Source: Saccoglossus kowalevskii
Lineage: Eukaryota > Hemichordata > Enteropneusta > Harrimaniidae
Length of the DNA: 12,325 nucleotides
Assembly: GCF_000003605.2 (NCBI RefSeq)
Contig: NW_003142307.1
Span: 264,135 to 276,459, forward strand
Direction: 5' to 3'
Shown: in pieces, positions 1 through 6,989 of the stretch
Layout of the letters: each line of letters opens with the position of its first letter
How positions within the stretch are numbered: the stretch's first letter is position 1
Program-made: the position numbers and the translations under genes
Notes under the pieces: model-generated
Told to the model about the DNA's origin: nothing
The model's database searches: none
Seen by the model: the letters and a program-made list of their open reading frames with translations, nothing else

Positions 1-582
1 GTGTCGCCTAAACTACTCAGTCTCGTCAATACAATAAAGAAATATATACATTATTACTAATGCATGGCAATACAACTAATTAAATTGAAAGAAATTGCAA
101 TATAAAATATTCCGTCAGTAACACTTCTCAAGGGTGTATTTCACGGGCAGTATTATTTACGAAAATATTTGTTTATAATGTTATAAATTGGCTTGGCAAT
201 TTCCACCCTAATTAGATATAATGTGTACATATTTTAATAAATAAAATTAAAGATACACTAACAAAAATGAAATATTAATTATTGGCGATCCGCTCTGCTA
301 GGATTGCCCTTATAATCACTTTTAATGTTTTGTGTGTGATTTCCAGTGTTTTCACGTATTATTTCTTCTGTGATTTTTTTGGCTTGGCCGATTTTGCTCA
401 AACTTGGCAGGTAGGTCACACCTTCACCCTAGTTATTAGGAAAAATCTGAAAAAATGGCCCACCGTTGCCATAGCAACAGGTAAAAAACTGTTTGTTTGT
501 TTTTGGATAGCTTCGTGCCAAATGTATCTCCTCCTACAAATTTGGGATAAAACACGCGGCCGTCCCTCAGCAAATAATGAAG
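1..582. other. Intergenic left edge without a recognised gene
   Basis: This stretch is AT-rich and I recognise no gene in it. AATAAA occurs on the plus strand at 33-38 and again near 237-244, so a 3' end of a plus-strand gene entering from the left is possible, but no coding sequence supports it. A fairly long open frame (282-653, plus) translates to a hydrophobic and then basic peptide that resembles no family I know. All three plus frames are open around 510-650, which weakens any single reading. The only clear motif is the X-box at 465-478. Confidence 0.5.
465..478. promoter_or_regulatory. RFX-type X-box (GTTGCCATAGCAAC)
   Basis: The 14 bases match every position of the classical X-box consensus GTHNYYATRRNAAC: two inverted half sites, GTTGCC and GCAAC, around a central AT. 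In animals, RFX factors bind this site and it often marks promoters of ciliary genes. The site itself is plain in the sequence. Its function here is inference, because no ciliary gene can be recognised beside it. The nearest candidate is the weak plus-strand exon that starts about 105 bases downstream. Confidence 0.45.
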
Positions 583-1215
583 CAAAGGTATTTTCGATGC
601 GGAAATCGCGAAACTCGCCCTTTTTACGCAAACTGGGAAGTTCGAATTACTAAACGAAGTACAGGACGACGAAGATGGAATATCCAAGAATAAACACATA
701 CCAAAAATTATATCTCAAAGGTGAATATTCGTGGTGTATTTTAAGTCTAACCGGACCATACGTGCTAATGTGCTAGTACTCTAATTATCCAAACATATTT
801 TAGTATAAGGTACTAGTAGTAATAAGCACAGTCCCTCAAAGGTGTTGAGGGACTGTGGTATAAGGCAGTAAAAAGAAGTCCCGACTTTGCCAGTCTACTT
901 AAACACATCAACTAATAAAAATTCATGGAATGTTGGTTGACCTAAAAACATGCCATTAATGTTAAGAATACAATTCGTACTACTCTCGAGAACTATTTTC
1001 TCATATAAATTGTTATTTTTTCGGGATTTTGTTTTTTATTCAGCATCTTGTTTTATGTTAGTTCAGATATGGGACCAAGTTCAGATTATGTCCATTTATT
1101 GTTCTGTTCACTTGCAACCCGTTACCTTAATACGCAACTCTTATTATTATGCCTAACTAATACAGGGAGCCTGTTTTTAGCGGCCAAACTGAGTGGAACT
1201 CTGCCTAAGTTGTGA
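583..1215 (+). CDS. Possible spliced gene fragment, exons 583-720 and 1044-1215 (weak)
   Basis: I do not recognise this. Exon 583-720 is open in a frame with many purine-first codons and an acidic, protein-like composition (for example FDAEIAKLALFTQTGKFELL, then an EVQDDEDG stretch). It ends at CAAAG/GTGAAT, and the in-frame TGA falls inside the intron. A strong pyrimidine-rich acceptor (GTTTTTTATTCAG) ends at 1043. Splicing there keeps the frame (AG plus C makes Ser) and opens 56 more codons before TGA at 1213-1215. No start codon is visible in frame, so exon 583-720 would be internal; its acceptor (ATGAAG at 582) is poor. The first exon looks more coding-like than the second. The other two plus frames are also open across much of 510-650, so chance is a serious alternative. 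Confidence 0.2.
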
Positions 1216-1418
1216 TAGATTAACATTTCAACAGTTTCAGCAAATTTTTAAGTTGATACCCGATAAAACACACTGAGTAGAATGTCAACCAGTCTTTCGA
1301 TTGTCCAATATGTCTGACTATGTCGACCTTTTTCCTTGATGAATTCGATTGATTGTATTCAAGGTACTGGGAATTGTTCGGTGCATGCGTACTGTGGGGT
1401 CATAACCTCTGAATCAAT
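725..1418. other. Spacer with one hairpin and a weak exon candidate
   Basis: No recognised gene. It contains the GTCCCT hairpin at 827-857, one TACTAGTA octamer at 811-818, and the weak second exon candidate at 1044-1215. From 1216 to about 1410 I see nothing beyond AT-rich spacer. Confidence 0.5.
827..857. repeat. Perfect hairpin, family with CACAGTCCCT arms (copy 1)
   Basis: CACAGTCCCTCAA at 827-839 is the exact reverse complement of 845-857, with a five-base loop AGGTG. Related inverted repeats with the same arm core CACARTCCCT lie at 11001-11032 and 11872-11897, which makes this a dispersed short-hairpin family and not a single accident. It is probably the end structure or remnant of a small mobile element. 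No element body or target duplication is visible. Confidence 0.75.
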
Positions 1419-1724
1419 ATGGCGGATACATTGATTAATGTGAGTGGACCGAATCTCAACTCAATCTATCTCAATTAAATGTCTACAGTCAGTGCAAGCA
1501 CTTAGTAACATGTTATTTGAAAAATATCACAAACTACGGAGCAAATATGGCATGGAAAGTCATGATTTCCCATCTAAAGAATAGCGTACTAGTATTGTTA
1601 ACGGGCATTGACATTTCAGTCAAAGATAACATTACAAATGTTGCCGCTCTTCGATAATAATTTTAAGATGATGCCAGAGTCGCCGTGTTTTGATGATTTG
1701 ATTGGTGGAAACGTAGCAAAGTAA
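1419..1724 (+). CDS. Candidate short two-exon gene, join(1419..1439,1620..1724)
   Basis: Unrecognised; a structural prediction only. An ATG at 1419 has A at -3 and G at +4, follows an in-frame TGA (1410-1412), and lies inside AATATGGCGGA, which matches the YY1 motif AANATGGCGGC at 10 of 11 positions. YY1 sites over the start codon are common in animal genes with very short first coding exons. After seven codons (MADTLIN) comes the donor GTGAGT at 1440. A good acceptor (GACATTTCAG, ending 1619) resumes in the same phase and stays open for 34 codons (starting SKITLQMLPLF) to TAA at 1722-1724. This would give a 41-residue product. A weak donor GTAACA at 1721 could instead lead to further exons. 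A chance arrangement is possible. Confidence 0.3.
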
Positions 1725-1762
1725 CAGCCTTTACATTAAGCAAAGAAACGATAATCGTTTGC

Positions 1763-1793
1763 TAAGTATTCCCCTCCGAGTAGGTACAAGAAT
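1763..1793 (+). repeat. Dispersed repeat, copy 1
   Basis: TAAGTATTCCCCTCCGAG followed by TAGGTACAAGAAT matches 12241-12273 in the same orientation, with only a one-base gap, a small change around the GATAG segment, and an A-run difference. The two copies are 10.5 kb apart. Neither lies in a coding sequence. Confidence 0.55.
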
Positions 1794-2479
1794 TTATATG
1801 TAAAGACATAAACACAGTTTTGTTACTATAAAACAGTAATGCTCATTTCGGAGAAAAAGAGGGCGCAACATGAGTTCAAATATTAGTTTCCAGAAAATTA
1901 TCAGTACGATAACATCAGGATTTTTTTCAGTGCATATTGTTTCTAATAATTTAAAAGCTCTTGTGAGTTTGAACTTCGGCGACTTGTAGGCTCGTTCGAA
2001 GCTACTCATGACGCAGACGACCGCCGGCCCCGTCGTGTATACACACATTTTTTTCACAATATTTTGAATACAATCAAACATTCACCTGCCTATTTACCTG
2101 AGTAGTGGTACGTTACGTAGATATTTAGGGACTATTTTAGTGATTATAAGACGACTAGCTACGAACGAGGATAAACAAAAATAGCGGATATGATGAAGTA
2201 ATCTGATAAAATGTCACATTTCACTGATTATTGTGACTGACTTCCAGGCGAATATTCAGCGGCCTTGAATCAATATGAAGTTGACGGAATGAAAATTATC
2301 TCCAAATATCAATTAAATTACACATACTCATGAAAACATACAGTGACTAATATACGTTACCAGAAAAGAGACGCGATATAATGCACTCAGACACCTAAAC
2401 TTGCTTTAACGATCACTACACTATATAGATTTCCATCGCTAAGTTTTGTCGATTTTTTCTTAATTCTCGGAAAAAGTAG

Positions 2480-2499
2480 AATAATAATAATAATAATAA
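2480..2499. repeat. AAT trinucleotide microsatellite
   Basis: About six and a half uninterrupted AAT units lie about 90 bases below the scramblase stop codon, where a 3' UTR would be expected on the minus strand. Confidence 0.9.
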
Positions 2500-2590
2500 C
2501 CCTGTTAAATAAATTAACAGAGGTTTCAAAGTGAACAAGTTATTACAATAATGCAATAACAATAAATGGATTCGAGAATAAATATAATTG

Positions 2591-3475
2591 TTATTTATGG
2601 CGATTTGGTTCTCCGTGAACAAAATCCAATAGGAACACTGCACTTAACAGCAACATTTTATCTTCAAGTTCTGCTCCGGGTTGAAAAAGTAGTTCCCACT
2701 TCGACGATAAATTTTCGGGCAGGATCACCACCTCGCTGTCACTTGACCAGGTCATAGTGATGTTACCAACGTGTCGGCGGTTAGATTTACGAAAAACATC
2801 GAACGACAACGGTTGAGAACAATTGCAGTAATTTGTTGTTAACCGAAACGCGACGACATCTCGTACATCTGATATTTCCCAGTCTATGCCGCAGCAATCA
2901 GTCTGGTCGATGTGTCCACCCATGTTGTCCAATGGACTCTCAACTCCCACCGTTAGAGGGCAGCATCCAAACAAGTTCCATCCAAATAAAGAGATACCAC
3001 AAAACTGTTTCATACGTTGACGTTTTATCCTGAGAACAATTGCTCTGTTAGAGGCGTCCACGACTACAATGTCCCGTTGAGAGCCTAAACGTTTGTCATC
3101 GGACGCCACGAACAGCCGACCGTCGTCGCTGACGATTACAAATCGATTTGGCGGGTCCTTTGATGTTCTATGTGCCGTCGTTCGTATTTGTTGCACGACC
3201 AAACTATCGGAGTTAACCAGACGTTGCAAGCCAGGCGAAGTAAAGTTCTTAGTACATTCCGTGTGCTCATCACCTCTGCAATTTACACATGGTTGTGTTG
3301 TCACTACCGCGTCTTCGGTCTTCGTCGGCAGCGGCGGCGCTACTTTATTAGTTTTGATCGGTGGTAAGGGCGGAAGCGGCCGGGGGTACGGAGAAGCTGT
3401 CTTAAAAATGGCCCGTCCATTCCTTTCTTTGCGTTGAATTTTGTTCGCTGTGTCCTTCGTTGCAATCAGCGCCAT
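2591..3475 (-). CDS. Phospholipid scramblase family protein (PLSCR-like), intronless
   Basis: 294 residues from the preferred ATG at 3475. PLSCR proteins are membrane-associated, many with a C-terminal membrane-inserted helix, and are linked to calcium-triggered lipid movement between bilayer leaflets and to signalling. The family layout is present: a proline-rich N-terminus (about 29-50, with PRPLPPLPPIK and PPLP), a CxxC at 63-66, then the scramblase core from about residue 83 (LQRLVNSDSLVVQQI) to the C-terminal hydrophobic helix (273-286, KMLLLSAVFLLDFV). The GCCPLTVGVESP segment aligns with the palmitoylated cysteine cluster and following strand, but only two adjacent cysteines remain (171-172). 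The acidic loop before the last helix (257-272) lacks the first aspartates of the PLSCR1 calcium motif, so calcium dependence is doubtful. The frame stays open up to an ATG at 3619 (342 residues), but 3475 has a better Kozak context (A at -3, G at +4) and sits in a YY1 motif, and the extra 48 residues do not look like the family. Clear as to family; the exact orthologue is unknown. Confidence 0.88.
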   Translation of the reverse strand: MALIATKDTANKIQRKERNGRAIFKTASPYPRPLPPLPPIKTNKVAPPLPTKTEDAVVTTQPCVNCRGDEHTECTKNFTSPGLQRLVNSDSLVVQQIRTTAHRTSKDPPNRFVIVSDDGRLFVASDDKRLGSQRDIVVVDASNRAIVLRIKRQRMKQFCGISLFGWNLFGCCPLTVGVESPLDNMGGHIDQTDCCGIDWEISDVRDVVAFRLTTNYCNCSQPLSFDVFRKSNRRHVGNITMTWSSDSEVVILPENLSSKWELLFQPGAELEDKMLLLSAVFLLDFVHGEPNRHK

Positions 3476-3478
3476 TTT
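3469..3478 (-). promoter_or_regulatory. YY1-like site over the scramblase start codon
   Basis: On the minus strand this reads AAAATGGCGC, close to the YY1 consensus AANATGGCGGC, with the ATG as the proposed start codon. In animal promoters such sites usually lie just downstream of the transcription start, which would put the start of transcription shortly above 3480 and argues against the ATG at 3619. Confidence 0.4.
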
Positions 3479-3675
3479 TGCAGTTTTTCTAAAGACGAAG
3501 ATCTGCGAGCGTGGAACAACTTGTTTCCAAAATATAGATGGAATGTTCACATGAGAACGCGTACATAGAAACAAAGGCGCGACGTGTTCGTAAATACGTT
3601 CTTTTTTCTGGAATCCCATAGGACGCCCTCTCTGACGCGCTTATGTACTTCGCTCCCGACTCTGCCATACAACAA

Positions 3676-3684
3676 ACAGGAAGT
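3676..3684 (+). promoter_or_regulatory. ETS-like site ACAGGAAGT upstream of the scramblase gene
   Basis: ACAGGAAGT matches the ETS-family core (A/C)GGAA(G) with favoured flanks. It lies about 200 bases above the preferred start codon, a normal distance for a core-promoter ETS site. No TATA box is evident nearby, which fits an ETS/YY1 housekeeping-type promoter. This is a motif match only. Confidence 0.3.
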
Positions 3685-3884
3685 CGGCAATACCCGGTCC
3701 TTCACGTACAACGAGTCGAGTATATTGCTAGCTAGAGTTTAAATTAAAATTAACCAAAAATGATTAGGAGCACTCATGCGAGATATTGAAATTGAGTAGT
3801 AACCTCGACATAGGAAGTAAAGAAAGCAAATAACACCGAATAAACGGCAAGGTAAAGACTATGTCTAATTATAGTAAACACGTA

Positions 3885-3975
3885 CTGCGTGCGTGACTCG
3901 AACCGGCGCTCGCGTACGGCACCTAATCGCCTAGCTTCACGCCACTACACGTCTTCCCCTCGGCCACCGGGCATC
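3885..3975 (-). repeat. tRNA-derived SINE-like relic with Pol III A and B boxes
   Basis: Read on the minus strand, GGTGGCCGAGGGGAAG (3968-3953) resembles the A box of Leu/Ser-type tRNAs, and GGTTCGAGTCACG (3904-3892) matches the B box consensus GGTTCGANNCC at its core. The first-box-to-B-box distance is about 62 bases, longer than in a real tRNA. A second A-box-like TAGTGGCGTGAAGC lies at 3947-3934, 43 bases from the B box, which is the usual tRNA spacing. The T stem does not pair properly, so this is not a working tRNA. No clear poly(A) tail or target duplication can be seen, so an old tRNA pseudogene is the alternative. Confidence 0.45.
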
Positions 3976-5281
3976 CCCAAAAAAGGATGCTTAATAACCG
4001 AGCTTATTACGTGCAGAGAACATGAAACCCGTCCACGCGATCCGCGCCACACAGCGTGATTGCGTTCGTCTCAGATCACAAGCGCCTAAACGATGTAAAC
4101 AAATGTATGTGTCTAAAAAGCAAAATTTGTACAAGATAAGCAAAGAGTAGCGTATGTTAGCCGCTCGTACCCCCCCCCCACTGAACTTTGTCTACCCTGT
4201 TAGGTGGGGACATTCATGATTACAACCTCCAACGCCTACGGTGACTTATACCTATACGACCTTTCAAGAAAAAACGGCTTTTTTACAAATAAAAAAATAA
4301 TTTACAAGCAACAATCTCAAGAATGTGCACTTCGGCTATAAAACAAACACAATAGCTATCTTAAACATCAAAAAATAGCAGAATACGATGCGCTGAACAG
4401 AAAATATTCTCTCGAATGTGCTACTTTTGGTTTTATGTGCCCTTTCAGCTATTTGAAAAGTAATGTGTTTAACACGACGCAAATCACGATTACGCGAACA
4501 GTTGTTGTCCAATTTCATTATTTTTTTTCAAAGATTTGACTCAAGATGAATTAAAAACAAAATGTAAAATCGTTTTTAAGTATCAGTATATTTCATGACT
4601 AATTGAACTGTGAAAACAGAGTACTCTAATTTATAACAGAATTCTTCTCCACCACTTTGTAAAAGAACTAAACAATTCTGAAGCTACTAGTATGTATTTT
4701 ACATTATTGTTGAGAACATTGTAGTCTTCCTTCTCTCATAAAAATGTGTTGGCTAACTGTTTTTGTTTTCTAGTAGCAGTAAAAATAGCAGACCAATCGA
4801 TTTTGTTTATTTAGCAGTCACGTGGCGTAATTAACATTGACGTTAGTGTTATCATAATTTTTGGATAGAGTTTTGCGAGGGCTACAATAACATGTAAAAA
4901 TTGTTAGTTATTTATCATTATTATTTTTTTTATCAAGCTTTTTCTGTTTTGCCCAACATCCTTTAAAGAACAGTTTTGTAGAATCTCTTAAGTTGACGTG
5001 GTAATTTCGCCCCTGGTCTTGATTTAAGGGGAAAAGAAAGCTATAAAATTGCCACGGCTGGGCTGGTCTACTCGGAAATATTCAGGGAGAAGTAACCCAT
5101 TTGAATGGTACATGTATTACGTGTAATACCATTTTTACGTAGGTATCTGGGTAATTCTTGACAACTTACAACTTGCTCAATTTCAAACACACGAGATATG
5201 TACACATCTGGTATAGTTTATTTGCGTCAGCGAAATGCCCAACAAATATTTATTTCATTTAGGTTTCCACGGGCAAGAAGC
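3976..5281. other. Intergenic spacer
   Basis: No gene or exon can be supported here on either strand. Visible structure is limited to a run of ten C residues at 4170-4179, preceded by TA as in the other C10 tract at 10754-10763, and one TACTAGTA octamer at 4685-4692. The rest is AT-rich with scattered stops in all frames. Confidence 0.6.
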
Positions 5282-5593
5282 TTAAAGCGCGGTAGTCGTC
5301 GCGCTGCGCATGTTCGACATTTGTGTTGATAAACATTGATTTTCCCACAATCCAATGCGCTCTTCAAATGGAAATCACAAGCCTAGTATAAGGTTTGACC
5401 TGGTCGTGACTTGCACTGATTACCGCCGGTGATTCCTTCGACACCTTCCAATCACATGAAAATTACCTAATTAAAGCTTCGAAACGTGTCACTTCGTACT
5501 CGTTGATCTGCGCAACAGTCAAAGTCGCCATCTTTGTTTATATGAGACCCATATATCTCGCACATGTGCAGCGCGACGACTACCGCGCTTTAA
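5282..5593. mobile_element. TTAA-flanked MITE with long terminal inverted repeats (element 1)
   Basis: A non-coding element bounded by TTAA at 5282-5285 and 5590-5593. Counting the TTAA, the first 26 bases at the left are the exact reverse complement of the right end. The match extends to about 38 bases with three mismatches; the outer part reads AGCGCGGTAGTCGTCGCGC. The interior (about 230 bases) has no transposase frame, so the element is non-autonomous. TTAA targets are used by piggyBac and Sola3 transposases, but the ends do not begin with the CCC typical of piggyBac, so the superfamily is open. The interior carries CGCCATCTT (5526-5534), an exact YY1 core. A relative lies 99 bases to the right. 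Confidence 0.8.
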
Positions 5594-5692
5594 TTACAGA
5601 AACCAGAAGGCCATGAACAAAAGTAAAAAATCACGATGACATTACAATACCAACAATGATTGACTTATGACCAGGTAGTTTTGCTAAAAATA

Positions 5693-5815
5693 TTAAAGGG
5701 CGGTGGTCGTCGCGCCGCGTCCTGTTCGATATGGGATTCATAGCGACGTATACAACTTTTGTAAAATACATTGTTTATTTACTTGATATTCGAACACGCG
5801 ACCACCGCCCTTTAA
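5693..5815. mobile_element. TTAA-flanked MITE, related to element 1 (element 2)
   Basis: A short element bounded by TTAA at 5693-5696 and 5812-5815. Its outer 17 bases (TTAAAGGGCGGTGGTCG) are perfectly inverted at the two ends; then, after an 11-base length difference, TGTTCGA-TAT pairs again further in. The left end also aligns with the left end of element 1 over about 38 bases with a handful of changes, so the two belong to one family. It is only about 115 bases long without the TTAA and non-coding. An insertion-deletion difference between the two arms suggests decay or an internal deletion. Confidence 0.75.
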
Positions 5816-6606
5816 GAACAGTGAAACCAGTAATAATGTGGATAAAATAGGCTATATGCCCACGGTATAAACGAACGCTTTTTAATATTTATTTGAAATT
5901 TTAAAATACAAAAATACTGAAAAACAGAGATGATGAGATGGTACATAAAATAGAAATTCGGAAATTATATATGAACATTTGTAAACATTATTTAAGCGTT
6001 TATGCACACAAATAAAATCAGTGACTTCGGGGGTTACAGCAAAAATATTAAAATGCTTACACAGATTGACATACTGGCTAGATACTGTCGTTATACACAA
6101 CAGTTATATCTTCTAAACAATTGACACTATAACGCAGTCTGCGATTGTATGTTTGCTTTTAAACTCTGTACTCCACTGATTTTCTGCATATCAATTTATT
6201 GATATTATTATTTTTTAATTTAATGTGTTGGCATTAATTCAAATTGTTTTGTGTAAATGTACGGTAATCCAGCTTTTAAATCTCCGTTCCTGGTGTGCCC
6301 AGGCGCGACCCACAACGATTATATTGGTTTTAATATTCATTTGCGGGTTTCCTTTGCCCGTGATATTACTAGTATAGTGTCCGACTAGTCAATAACGTGT
6401 AGCCTCGTTCGACAACAGTTAAACAGAACCAAACTATAATCTTCGAATACGCGGTGTTTTACATCAAACATAATTTCTCATCCATGTATTGATATGCTAC
6501 AACGATATTTGGATGACGAATTTAGTGATTATCGCATAAGTACGAACGAAAATGGTGTGTTAATTAACGTATTCGGGCAAAAAATCGTGCGTATACTGTA
6601 AAATAC
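5816..6606. other. Intergenic spacer below the GASK1-like gene
   Basis: AT-rich, with no supported gene on either strand. One TACTAGTA octamer lies at 6367-6374. The convergent or downstream neighbour of the GASK1-like gene is the scramblase gene about 3 kb away on the same strand, so no shared transcription unit is suggested. Confidence 0.55.
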
Positions 6607-6612
6607 TTTATT
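6607..6612 (-). other. Poly(A) signal AATAAA for the GASK1-like gene
   Basis: On the minus strand AATAAA lies 378 bases below the GASK1-like stop codon and is the first canonical signal in that direction. A T-run follows at about 40 bases (TTTTTTGCCC). It implies a 3' UTR of roughly 0.4 kb. Confidence 0.4.
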
Positions 6613-6614
6613 TT

Positions 6615-6754
6615 CAGTAAAAATAAAATCAAGCGAATTTACCTTTTTCCCCTGATTTTACATTCAACTCACCAAAAATCAGTGAAAATAAATTCCATAC
6701 AAAATACCCAAAAAGTCTTTTCAGCGAAAATTAATTCCAGTGAAAATAAATTAT
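6615..6754 (+). repeat. Four irregular copies of a CAGYGAAAATAAATTCC motif
   Basis: Copies lie at 6615-6630 (CAGTAAAAATAAAATC), 6680-6696 (CAGTGAAAATAAATTCC), 6722-6738 (CAGCGAAAATTAATTCC) and 6738-6754 (CAGTGAAAATAAATTAT). The last two are adjacent; the others are spaced 42 and 65 bases apart. They fall in the predicted 3' UTR of the GASK1-like gene, where on the minus strand they read as T-rich motifs of the form GGAATTTATTTTCACTG. Confidence 0.6.
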
Positions 6755-6989
6755 TTCACAGTCAGTCTATTCGCCACTATGACCGAGGGAAGCGATTTTT
6801 CATTCAGCAAAGGGAAATAAAGAAAAAGCAAACCACGATTAATGGAAGTAATGGAGGTAGCTCGTATAGTTTAACAACGAAAATACTATGATAATACGAA
6901 ACATAGAATATTAACGCGATAGCTCCATGACAACTGAAAGTGTTTTGACATAGTAAGTAAGAACAATGAAAATGCTTGTTTGTTCAATA

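Larger units (their letters stand above)
1725..2590. other. Spacer downstream of the scramblase gene
   Basis: No recognised gene. It holds one copy of a dispersed repeat (1763-1793), a minus-strand open frame with a protein-like, GC-richer start (ATG at 2009), and a simple AAT repeat at 2480-2499. I find no AATAAA on the minus strand between 2101 and 2590, so the 3' end of the scramblase transcript is not marked by a canonical poly(A) signal. Confidence 0.5.

Noticed and set aside
282-653. Plus-strand open frame of 123 codons
   Set aside because: It lacks a standard ATG at its start, has a hydrophobic-then-basic composition with no family likeness, and overlaps a more coding-like frame at 583-720.
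3093-3437. Plus-strand open frame of 114 codons
   Set aside because: It is the antisense shadow of the scramblase coding sequence and matches no family.
3892-3968. Functional tRNA gene
   Set aside because: A and B boxes are present, but the T stem does not pair, the spacing is off and no anticodon arm can be drawn.
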